Positions 10,613-22,100 of a DNA stretch of 64,000 bases are shown here, in pieces. How positions within the stretch are numbered: position 1 is the first letter of the stretch; each line of letters starts with the position of its first letter. The translations under genes and the position numbers were made by a program. This stretch comes from Psococerastis gibbosa (taxonomy: Eukaryota; Arthropoda; Insecta; Psocodea; Psocidae): assembly GCA_963971405.1 (NCBI GenBank), contig OZ020488.1:27299089-27363088 (forward strand), in the 5' to 3' direction. The notes beneath the pieces are model-generated. The model saw only the letters and a program-made list of their open reading frames with translations. It was not told where the DNA came from and ran no database searches.

Positions 10613-13600
10613 TTTATATTGAAATTTGGGCCATTGGCATACTGGTACTGGTATCGATGTCAAATTACACCGGCTACAAGCTATAATAGACAAGCTTACC
10701 ATTGAGGCCATGTACAAAGACCAAGCGGAATCACTACTAGTCGTAAATACAGATACGAGTCAAATTTTGGTGTACATTATGTAACTTACGTTTTGGAATT
10801 AACTGCACACGACATCCACAGGTCTGTAATTTTTTTACAATTCAAGCTCCAAAACTGTGGCCAATTGGTGTTCGTGACGGCCACATAATTTAATGCACTA
10901 CAAAATGTAGACGAACTTTTCTCTTAAGTTTCGGGACATTTTTTATAGCCTTATGACCAATATTTCCCATGAAATTTGAATTGTTATACACGTCAGAATA
11001 TTCTACGTCTCTGAAAAGCACGCCACAAAATGCAACAGAACCGGTCCGAGTTTTTTTTAGACGTTTTTTTTTTATATTCTTTATATAGGACGGCACTGCA
11101 GACCACCTAGCCCACTGCCCTGCCCTACATGCAATCAACGACAACGATAGTGACGGACCCTTCAAGACTGCACTGGGAGGCACGGCGTTAAATAGCTGAC
11201 CAGCCAAGGACGCGGGCGTTGGCTGAAGAGGAAGGACTTTATTCTATAAAATCCATTACAAAAATAGGGGGTGCGGGGCTTTAAATAAATTCCTTTTATA
11301 CTTGGCTATCTTCTCCACCGGATCCTCAGTAGAAATTCAAAGAGTCCGGGAAAACAATCAGAAGACAAAGGAGACTCAGACAGAATAAGAAGTAGAAAAA
11401 AATCAGTGGCAACAGGGTCACTGACTCACTGCCCTGATATTGCTCACAACAAAATAAAAACTTTTACAATGGGAAGTAACAATAACTTGTTAGATTTACA
11501 ATATAACAGCACTGTAAAACTACAGAGAAACATCTGCCAAGTTTATAAAACGGAATTAAAAATGAAGTGAATGAAGAAAGAAAGAGATAAGTTTTCTCCT
11601 AAATTTCTGTAACTACTCGTACTCATACAGTTTAACACTGACAATGTGATGTATCATTCTAACACATCTTATCGTAACTAACTTGCTCTAAATTGACTGC
11701 TGCGTGCTAAAGCATGCTAAGCAAGTAAACAAACTTGGATGCAATGCTTACTATATACAGTAAACACATTTATTTCATTTCTATTGTCTACTCCAAAATT
11801 ATATTTTCAAAGGAGGTAGGCATAACAAGGCTATACAAATACCAAAATTAGAACAATCTCTCTTTAAGCATCTCTCAGGAAAATGAAAAAGAGGTGGTTC
11901 TCAAATCTGACAGAAACAGCCCGAGAATTACCATTGGCCGCCCTTCGGTTTTTTTTTGTGGCCACAAAGTCCGAATCAACAACCCCAACTTTCTCCCAGC
12001 AAAAACCCAGCAGGAGACGTTGCCTTTTTGTCAAATCCAAAAATCTGCTCCGCATCTCAACGACTATGATTAATACGAGCTTTGCTTTAACTCACCCTAT
12101 GGCTATTAATATTATCCCACAAGAGAATTACACAGCCAATGAGTTGGTTTTGAATGTGTCTAACGCTAAGAGATCTTCATGGGAAGATGGGAATGATATA
12201 ACTGTACGTAGTTAAGGAAACGGAAATTCAGTAGGGACATAACTTCTTAATAAAAAGTAGGTATCTCACTCTTGAAATACTGCAGGAACCGTACTTTTCG
12301 AATTAATATAGTTAATAGAATAGGTACACTGCCATACCGCAATCAGTATCGAACGTTCTGTAATAAAGACACAATTTATTGTTTGTTCGATACCCACTTC
12401 AAAGCTAACAATAAACTATTTCTCTTGGCAAGAGTAAACAGCATGATTCTCATTTAACTGCTTGCTGCTGTGATCATTCTTCCTCTAATCATAGCTGAAA
12501 ATGGGGTCCGCAGCAGGTGGCTAGTGCAACGGCGAAAATTCATGATCAGTCAGAATTAAACTTGAATTATAAGATTGTGACTGATGTTCATTGTCATCGA
12601 CCGAAGTAGGCGCTTTCTTATTCGGCTGTATTGTACTTTCGGTACAAAATGCATTTTCTAACAAAGAGGTTTGTGACAAACGATCAGTGGAAGACGAAAA
12701 AGTAAGAAAAAATGAAACTGCACTTTCTCACTCGGTAAAATTATCGAGACGCATTGAGTTTTGATAATTTATAGGGAGTCACGCAGCATAAACTACGGTT
12801 CGCTGCCTGCGGGTCGCTGACACAATGGTCCGAGTGCCAAAACAGCAAAGCACTGAAGCGAAAAAAACACGGCTCATAAAACTGCGCAGCATCCAGCAAA
12901 CAAAAATTAATACCTTCCGAAATGATAACGGAAAAAGGGGGGGAGGGGCTTTATATGGCTCTGCTTCAATTTTGTCATCGTCAGCCATTGTTGATCTCAT
13001 GCCATCAAAATGTTTTTTCGAAAGTCACAAATAATTATTTCGCTGTTCTGCAACCAAAATTTATAATTCAAGTTATTGCAGCACAGTCCAACTGCAAACT
13101 ATTTTCGCGCTTCGCCTTCAAAATGTTTGGGACTTCCCGATAATGTGTCGCAGACGTGCGATGTTTTTGGATGGACACATTAAGGATTAGACAAGGAAGA
13201 CTCCGGTGTCATAGTTCATGAAAGCCGAAGCAACGCATGTTTTCAATTTAAATCCTAAACTAGGTACAACGTGTTTTTATTCGGGCATTACGACTTTACA
13301 ATTAAAGAGCATAAGAAATGACACTATAATCACTTATCATGAATATGTTTGATAGAGATAGAATAAAGACTCGTTCGAACTTTGGAGGCGGAGCATATTA
13401 CGTGAAATAATACAAGCTTATCAACGAAAGAAGAATTTGAGTAAGATGATCATGGGGGCAGGAGAGCATAGCGATAAGTCGTGAAAAATGGTTTTTACTT
13501 GTTGTATTTTTGGATTTCACGATGTTATCATAGTGAATACAATAGGGGAACGAATACTCGAGATAATGAAGAGCTACATATCATTTCATTTTTATGGAAC

Positions 13601-14506
13601 TCAGTGGTATTATTTTTGCATTCAACAACACAATACTATTTAATCGCACAATCTCTGTTAATTACTCGTATGTAAGCTCATAATAAAAAAAAGAGCAAAA
13701 TTTTTGACTGCTTTTATTGATTCTTCTGGTGCATAGAACAAAATATAAAGTTGCGAATAGTCGAACAAGTATCATAGTCGTATAATTTAGCCTGTATATT
13801 TTACATTGTCTAAATATAAACAACTGTAAATAATTGTGCAGTTGAAAGTATAGTTTTAAAATGGATGGATTAAGAAGTGTTAATAGACCATAGAAAACTT
13901 GAGATGCCACGACACTGGAAGAATGGAACGTTTAAAAAGGCTGGGGGCTCTTGCACTAATGACGTCATTTATCCCCAGAGGTTGCTAAATGTCAACCCCA
14001 GTCAAGGGCCGTTAGAACCCTTTAGTTTGAGCCCCTGTCAAGCCAGTATATACACACGATAAATTTTGAAGAAAATTAAATCAGACCAGACTTAGAACAA
14101 CATCACTGAGATACTATACGTAAATTTACTACGAAATCAACAGCAGAAACATAAAAAAGCTCAATGAAGCATAGAAAACAGGGTTTCCTCTTTTTTTTTT
14201 TAAAGGAAATATACTTTTTTTAACCAATCCCCCCTATTACACACTCGAATGTTGGCTAATATAATAAAGACAATTTTCTTTCTTTCTATCTTTTTCCAAT
14301 ATGATATTATACAGTAGCCTATATGAGTCTAAGGAAAAATTGGAAAGTGTAATACCTAAATTCAAATTGTAAACACAAACATTCCAAGTATTTCAATGGT
14401 CGTACTAATATTAATAAATAATAAATTGGTTATTATCATGTTTAGTTCTTTAACTGAGACTTTAACTTTCCAAAAAAGAAAGGTAACTTTCCAAAAAAAG
14501 GAGGAA
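10613..14506. other. Largely featureless 3.9 kb
   Basis: No element with ends or target duplication and no coding region found. The longest frames (105 and 110 residues) show no motif. Confidence 0.4.
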
Positions 14507-15130
14507 CAAGCACGTGTCCAGGATTTTATTTCGGGAGGGGCTAACTACCAGGGGGTTGGGGGGGGGGGGGTTGTCCACCTGACGTCACTCGTCACTGGTG
14601 GTGAGGTAAATTCTAGATGGGTCAGACCAACGCATTACCACACAGCAATACTGGCAGGGCAAGCAATGCATTAGAGCGTGAATTTTCTATTAAAAAAAAA
14701 AAAAAAAAACATTTTTTTGTACAAAAACAAATACTTTTTTGGGAAAGCAACCTGTCCGGTTTCGTTACTCAATTTAACACCTAAAACATACCTGAAGGTA
14801 GAAATCATCGATAGAAAGGTGTCGCAGAAAAATTATTATTTAGTCATTTTTATTTTTTTACCCCCAGAAGGAAACTATCAAGGGGCAAGCGACCCCCCGC
14901 ATTTTATCAACATTAACAACAACTACAATATATGAGAATTTAAAAGAAATCGTTGGAGCCGTTTTTGGGGAATAATTTTTTTAGACGTTTTTTTGAAGTT
15001 TTTTGAAAATAAAAACCCCCCAAAATGAGTTAGCCCAAAATAAAAAAAATGGTCTCGAGGCATGATTTTTGTGAACCTACATGCCGAATTTCATCAAAAT
15101 CGACAGAGTAGTTTGCCCGGAAATCGACGC

Positions 15131-15173
<43 letters not shown>

Positions 15174-15378
15174 TTTCGTAAAAACCACTTTTTTGGGTTC
15201 CTGGGACCTTAATACGTGTAAATCCGTTGATTTCTCGGAATCGAAAATTTCGACCGTCACAAAGCTATCCTTATACTACGTATAAATTGGAAAGCAATAA
15301 ACTAAAAAATCATTTCCCCCCCCCTTTTTTTCGGGAGGGGCTTCAGCCCCCAAAGCCCCCTCCCTGGCTACGTGCCTG
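14507..15378. mobile_element. Full-length 872-bp hAT-type non-autonomous element, CARGCACG family
   Basis: Left end is CAAGCACGTGTCCAGG, right end the complement of CAGGCACGTAGCCAGG. Flanks AGGAGGAA and GGAAGGAA match at 6 of 8. It contains a G run, an A run at 14692-14709 and a (CAGA)n tract at about 15130-15172. No transposase frame is present. Fragments recur at 1325, 33788, 35135 and 39235. Confidence 0.75.
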
Positions 15379-16340
15379 GGAAGGAACTTCAATATTATGG
15401 AACGTGAAAGCTTAAAAAAAGCCCGGGAAATGGCTTCGATCTCTTGATTTAATTCGGGTAGTCTCATAAACTAAGCCATGTTTTTCTACATCGTTATGGT
15501 CAAATAAGGCATTTGCACACAGAAATTCTGTGACAGAATAAACGTCCTTTTACTTGATACAGTCGTTGGTCAGAACATAGGGACTATAATAACAAAGCTA
15601 AACAAGCATTAAATGAAGCAGCCGCCCAACAATTTCGCGTCCAAATGATGTCATTATTGCCATTTGATTCGGGCTATCAGTCAAAGCAAACAGCAGTGTG
15701 TGTGTGTGTTTAAAAGCCTTCATCTCCGCCATTGTCGCTATGGTGACGTCACCGCCAAGGTATATTCCCTTGATTACTGTACCGTGCAGATAACAGCAAT
15801 CATATTCAAACCTGCGGCCGCCATAATTGTTCCAACAGACAATAATAGCGATAAAAAAGGGGTTAGCATTCTCTCATGTACGTATAGTCGTGCCATGCAT
15901 GCAACATAGCAATTTAGTTCACGTGACAATGCGCATGCGCTATAAGAAACGACTACGTTGTTACCAACTTAAATTTTACTGGAGCAGTATCACTATACAC
16001 TTTTGAACTGTGTGTTTACAACTGTATGCCTGATTGTAGTGGGATTGAAATCGTTGTTTTTGTTCATCACGAGTCACGACAAATAATGATAGAACATCTG
16101 CCTTCTATCGTAGAAACTACAGTAGCAAATACATAAATACCTTACGCTATATACAGTATACAGTAGTACAGTACAGTATTGCACTTGGAAATTAAAGGTC
16201 CTCATACAAAAACCCCTAAAGCTCCAAAGATCATTGACTCGCAGAATTCCGTCTTTTTTCAACTCTGGCAAAAATCACGATATTCCATACAGTAAGTGCA
16301 CGTGGTACCGCTAGGTAGGCTGAAAATTCATTAGGTATGG
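15379..16340. other. Non-coding stretch
   Basis: Only short GT repeats at 15697-15710 and TATACAGTA-like low complexity near 16150. Confidence 0.4.
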
Positions 16341-16803
16341 TACACTTCACTAAAGCCTTGCTTGATACCAAGTATCGTTAGAAGCCAGGGGTGACCAAAA
16401 ATATTGCCTTCTCTCATTAGTTGCGAAATGTAAGAAGAATGCTCCGCTGTTTACAAAATTAAAGCAGCGAAAATTAAAGCTTTATTATGTAACTCTTACT
16501 AAGATGAACCCGCTAGACTAATTTTGTCTATCGGCCAGAGCGGCAATATATGCTTACAAACTATAAACTACCCTAACACCAGAATCAGCATAGAGTCATT
16601 GATGTTAAACATATATGGACTCTTATCCTTATGTATAATGACTGTGGCAATATCTTTTCAAATTGGGACGGAGTAAGGTTATTTTACGTTCGCTTAACAT
16701 TTGCAGTGGCTTGACAACTGCTCACTGTTTCGTTACATTTTGGCCACCCCTGCATGTAGTTTCTAACGGTGCTAGGTATCAAGCAAGGCTTTAGTGGAGT
16801 ATA
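16341..16803. mobile_element. Composite inverted repeat containing a hAT-type MITE
   Basis: Outer arms share CACTAAAGCCTTGCTTGATA. Immediately inside, 16386-16752 has ends CAGGGGTGACCAAAA and the complement of CAGGGGTGGCCAAAA, typical hAT ends. No 8-bp duplication was seen at the inner edges, so the inner and outer parts may be one element. Confidence 0.6.
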
Positions 16804-17360
16804 GCCACTGCAATACTCAAAAGTAACCAGGTATTCAATGTACAGTAGGTACTACACTATTGTAGTTAAACTCTATTGAACTTTGCCCCACACAGATCGA
16901 CGGGAATTTAACCCTAAATCATTTTTCCGAGTTGTTCCACGATGGCGCAAAATTATTGGTTTTGCTCCTCAGTAGTAATGGCTACCTCGTGATTCGCCAA
17001 TCTTACAATCTTGCAGGAACCGATACACTGCACGGTAAGTCACAATACACCAAAAATAGTTCACACAAAAGCTAATTGAAATGGTCCTTCAAGGGAATTG
17101 TGTTTGCTATTTTCTATAACTGCCAACTGACGAGTTTCTCAGTAGAAGATTACAAAAATTATCATGTATGGTCAAATTTTTGTCACTCTTTTACCTACAA
17201 TTCGCAAGTACTGCCACTCTACGCCTTATTTGCAGTTTCCTCTTTATTTCCACACAAATCATTTTTATTTTCAACGCCCTCGAAAATTTGAAAGGTTAAA
17301 TCATTGGTCCACAGCATTTTGTAATTTGGGCCACTCCCTCAATCATGATTCAAGAGGACC

Positions 17361-17531
17361 TCAGCCGTGTTCACACCCTCTCCCAAGCCCATGTCGAATG
17401 GTGATGATGTATTCTGATGTGAATGATTTAGGAAGTGCACGGTCGATTACAATCTCTTCGCTACCTGCCCTCGTGATGTTGTACCTGTACACTAGTTCAT
17501 CCCATTCATTGCTAATGGAGTTACGTGTATT
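17361..17531 (-). other. Coding-like patch, not recognised
   Basis: A 56-codon minus-strand frame between two TGA stops reads SNEWDELVYRYNITRAGSEE then IVIDRALPKSFTSEYIITIR. Composition is protein-like and more GC-rich than its surroundings, but no start or acceptor is evident. AGG|GTGTGA near 17370 could be a weak donor. It could be an exon remnant or an old transposon piece. Confidence 0.25.
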
Positions 17532-17960
17532 TCATTCATTAACTAATTACTGAACTATTAGGTGAGCATAATATGCACATTCCAAACACGCCTTTTACCA
17601 TCTTTAGCAACATGAAAACCTATTGATCATTTGAGTTTTAAATAATTAAGTACTGATACTGCGCTGCCATGCAGCCTTTTGCTAGACTTGATTGATGTTT
17701 CAAGTTGCTTAATTGAGAAGGGGGGGGGGGGGGGGAGTCAACTGACCCCCATATCCTCTGGTAACTGTGGCCCAACGCTGCTAGTGACGGCTACATAGTA
17801 CAGTATCGTATTTCTGACCGTTTATGACGTTTGTCTCACAACGGGATCCCTGTCCACCAGTAGGAGTCGGGAGATTCAGACTGCTGTTCGTCTCCTGTTG
17901 TCCTGGCGAAACACGCTGTCAGTGATAAAACTTGCAGTCTTGTTGAATATTGGACAGTAC

Positions 17961-18450
17961 CAGTGCCGGATTAACCCTTGGGGGGGGGGGCGGGGGCACA
18001 AGATCTGGGGGGGCCGTGAGTGCAAACCAGAGGCATTAGGGGGGCTGGGTAACCTTTCGGGGGGGGGGGGGTAAACCTGAGATTAGGTCTCACCATCCCA
18101 AGACTTTCATCCCCCAGAGAAAAAAATTGATAAATAGGCCCCAATTAGTGAGGTTTTACGCATTTTACACCCTGGAGAAAGGAGCGCCCGGGGGTCTCCC
18201 CTGGAGAAAAAAAATGAAAAATGGGCCCAAATTAGTGTGGTTTTACGCATATTATAACTTGGAGAAAGGGGGGCCCGGGGGTCTCCCCCGGAGAAAGAAA
18301 TGGATTAATAGGCCGAAATTAGTGAGGTTTTACGCATTTTGCAAGCGTTGAGATTGTACCGACGAATAAACCTACCACTGAGGTCTCCTCAGAAGAAAAA
18401 GTTTGAAAAAATAGGTCTGAAATATTGGGATACATAATATACGTAATATA
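17961..18450. mobile_element. G-rich repeat beginning with a hAT-like CCAGTGCCGGATTAACC terminus
   Basis: A terminus-like motif is followed by three G runs (about 17980, 18010, 18060) and the 87-bp tandem repeats. The right end was not found. Related sequence without tandem units occurs at 39830-39900 and 54780-54860. Confidence 0.4.
18105..18350 (+). repeat. 87-bp tandem repeat, about 2.7 units, open reading frame preserved
   Basis: The marker AATTAGTG-GGTTTTACGCAT recurs with spacing of exactly 87 bp (18148, 18235, 18322). One frame is open through all units and gives a 29-residue repeat, e.g. INRPQLVRFYAF then LEKGAPGGLP. No known protein is recognised. Confidence 0.75.
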
Positions 18451-18974
18451 TTCTTGTGAAATTAAGTCAACGTGTTGATTTTTTTGCAGAAATCCAGAAT
18501 GCACTCACCTTAGCCGACACATCAATATATAAAGCATAGACACGGTAAACTGCGAACACCAATCATCCAAAGCTACTTATATCAACAAGCACGGCGTTTC
18601 AACGCTATTAGACCCCAGAGAGACATACCGTTACATAAATCGCGTGCGATAACGGGCAGGGGTGCCACCCACATAACTGAATTAGTCTGCTATCACGTCC
18701 GCACTAATGTCATTCAGCGATTCACCACTTGCATCTCCGGGATGTTCAGTTGTGTTATACTATATAGTATATACTGTATGTCCCACAATAGTGGGAAAAT
18801 TGACATTTCAGTAATTCACTCTGCTCCGCCGGATTCGTTATGGTATCTAAGGCAATTAGGTGCCCCTTTAACATTTTGGTAGAATTGGCAAAGTTCCAGT
18901 CTGCGGACAATTTAATCAAGTCCATGCCAAGCTTTACGGAAATCATCCCAGTCACATACCAATGATACCATCGT

Positions 18975-19166
18975 CAATGTCGGATCCACGGGGGGAGTCG
19001 TCAGGGGGTCATGACCTTCCCCTAAATAAGTAAATTCATTAGATAGTAATTTTTTTTTTTTTTAAAATAAAACTCAACTTTTCAACAAACAAATTACCTT
19101 TTAAACTTGTCTTACATACAACTTGTGACCCCTCACCCCCTAAATTTTCCGGTGGATCCGTCCTTG
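18975..19166. mobile_element. Probable hAT-type MITE with GGATCCAC ends
   Basis: Ends CAATGTCGGATCCAC and the complement of CAAGGACGGATCCAC. Flanking octamers ACCATCGT and ACCATTTA share only five bases, so this would be an old copy. Confidence 0.5.
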
Positions 19167-19174
19167 ACCATTTA

Positions 19175-22100
19175 ATTATGGTTAATTCATAATTCCATAG
19201 CAAATTATTTTGTTTCATCCTAGGTACCTAGTACCTACCCTTAAAGTCAACTTCTCCTTGGATTGCTTTCTTGCAATATAATTGAAAAGTATGTGAAAAA
19301 ACTACTTCTTTTGACAAAAATCAGAAAGTCTGTAGTTAGTATGACAGTTTTAGAACAGCGGAAGGGTTAGGGATGCACACGGAACAAAGGATATGCCCCC
19401 CTCCCGTGCCCCCCCCCCCCCCGCTAACCCCGATGTCTCGTCCCGTGTCTCGCATATAACCCAAGTAAAGGTCCGACATCATGTATGTGAAAAATAAAAA
19501 AATAATAAATAATGTAGGTTATGCATGCACGAAATACAAATACGATCAACCGAAATATGAAAGTTTAAAAGGAAAGAAAAGTAGAGAGTAGGAAGGTACG
19601 GATAGACGCTTTATTCCTTCAAGGGGTAAAATGACATCATTACAACTGGTATAGCTCGAGACCTCGCGACCTTGACAACCTTCGACCTGGACTTACAAGT
19701 CTTAGGCACCTCATAAAAAGCGTCTGGTGTCACTCAAAGATTGAGCTGTCTAAAACGAATCATGCGCCGTCATTTGCATTCTCGACGATTGTTCATGCCG
19801 CTACAACAACTGCTTTGTGGGGATAGACACTTTGCCATAATATAAGCAGGTATATGCTTAATTTTCTCGCAATAAATTAAAATAAAAAATCGAGCAGATT
19901 AATCAAAAAGTAATTTTGGGAATCAAAATCCCCATTTACATAATAGTAGTATCAATAGCCCCGAATGTAGGAAAAATGTGATGAAAAAGTCGTAGGACCG
20001 AGGGAGCTGGGCTACAATATAAGATGCAGAGATGAGTTGCTGCCAAGCAACTGTTAAGATTGTGACCACAAAAGAAGAACGGATCTCAGAAGAAGAATGA
20101 TAGGATTGTAGAGGAAGAATGGTAGAATAGGCCAAAATGAAGATGGTAGCGGAGATGAAGAATGATGTGCAGGGGCCGGGTCCACTTACACTGGAAGTCA
20201 CCTGAGACAAGGTCGAGTCCATTGACTCTGCGAACCCAACAACCGCGACATGCAAACCCGTGGAAAACACTTGTTGTGGTCAGTGGTCACCCAACATAAA
20301 CATAAACAACAACATTTGGGCTGCACTGTGAAGCTTCAATATAATATAATATATAATATATATATATATATATCGCTGTCAATAAATAAATTTTCCAAAT
20401 TCGTCCGGGAATGGCTGATGAGATATAGTGGACCAGGCTGTTATGTGTTTACGAGAGATCTGTTATTAATATGTAAGTGTAGTTTAATAAGTTTAATTAA
20501 GTCTAATTGCATTTTTTTTCTTTTTTTTCTTTAGTTTTAGAGTAGGGTAAATTGTTATAGGTCTTCATGTGGAGCTTTACAATTATTGTATTTAAATTGT
20601 TCTATATTTAATACATTCATTCATATATATATATATATAAATTATAAATTATTATCATATTTATAATTATTCATTATACTTAGTTTATTCTATTATTCCA
20701 TTATTATTATTATGATTTACAAAATAGTGTTATGCCTAAAGAGGTGTTGAAAATGACTGTTATTCAATTCTTTTATAGGTATGTAAAACATCTTTCTTCT
20801 TTTATCTTTTATTTGTCTGTAATGTATTGTAATTGTGATTATGTAACAATATAATATACAGTATCTTTTATAGATTGAATCGTATAACGTCGTACTGATT
20901 TATTATATATATATAATATAATATAGGGACGACGAGAATCATTAGAATTCAAAATAATCTATGTGGAATGATATTGGTGGAAAAGATGCGAAAGACTTCA
21001 AGTGCAAAAGGTCAGAAAATATAGTAACCGTAAACAGTTTACATGGATTCATTGACACAAAAATTAAAACAATACAGTACATGTTATAAGACTGTATGAT
21101 AGCCAGGCCATCTACCCTGTACAATGAGAAACTCGTATCGGCAAGGATGGACGGTCTATCACGTAGGAGAGAGAAATATTGACATCAATGTCACCGGCTT
21201 GAAAAGAATATAATCTGAACATTTCGAAAAATAGAATACAAGGGGTAGCATAAATCGTGAAAAATGACAATTCGGATATTTTTTTAAATATTGTAACGGT
21301 GCGTTTGAAGTCTGTGTGATAAAGTGTAAGGTGTACCGGTGACCGATATGCTCCCATACATTATCATCCAATTTTACAGTTCATTGTTTTTTTTTTTTTT
21401 TTTTAAAAGATTAATCGAAAACAAACAATTTAATGAATGTATCCAATTGACCTCTTCAGTCGCCTCTGTAGGTTAGTACCCGTGTTGAGTTACGACACGT
21501 CTCCGATCACATGGCGTGTAAAGACTCGCACAAGTGCAAGCATGTTACCACCTGGCCATCGAAGTCGATATTGTATTATTGTAATTATACTTATAAATAG
21601 ACAGCTAGTCATCACACACATTAAATTGTGCGGAGTTCGCAAGTACCCTCACACGGAATTTCCTTTTAGATGACTCTGAACTCGGCTTCTTTGTTCATTA
21701 ATTACTTTTTTTTTCCAGTACAATACATTATATTGACACAATAAAATCATATACCGCAAGGCTTCAGTCAGCCCGTGTTAATTTATAAAACAAAACAGTG
21801 GAGGTTTTTAATATAAATAGAAAAGCAAAACGAAGAAACAGAATATAGTAGGCCTAGTAGGGTACGCTGCGCTGGCTCTGAATTTAAGATATAATAAGCG
21901 TGGTTCCCACGATCATAAAAAAGAATGTCAATCAATCAATGAATCAATCAATCGATTGCGTATAATATGTATGCACATTACATTACAATAAAATTACTAT
22001 CGCTGGGCTTTAGCAATTATTTCCTTTTTTTTCTCAAATACCGTTCCTCGGTAAATGTGACAACTTGATCCTATCAACCGTATTGAGAGTTTTTTCCAGT

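Noticed and set aside
11883-12215. 110-residue plus frame
   Set aside because: No motif, no splice signals, ordinary AT-rich composition.
15130-15172. CRISPR-like short regular repeat
   Set aside because: It is a CAGA tetranucleotide microsatellite inside a transposon, with no spacers.
17164-17553. 129-residue plus frame
   Set aside because: Low-complexity and shadowed by the better minus-strand patch; no motif.
18685-18720. Further copy of the TAA foldback family
   Set aside because: CTGCTATCACGTCC and AATGTCATT are only loosely similar and no inverted arm or TAA flank was found.
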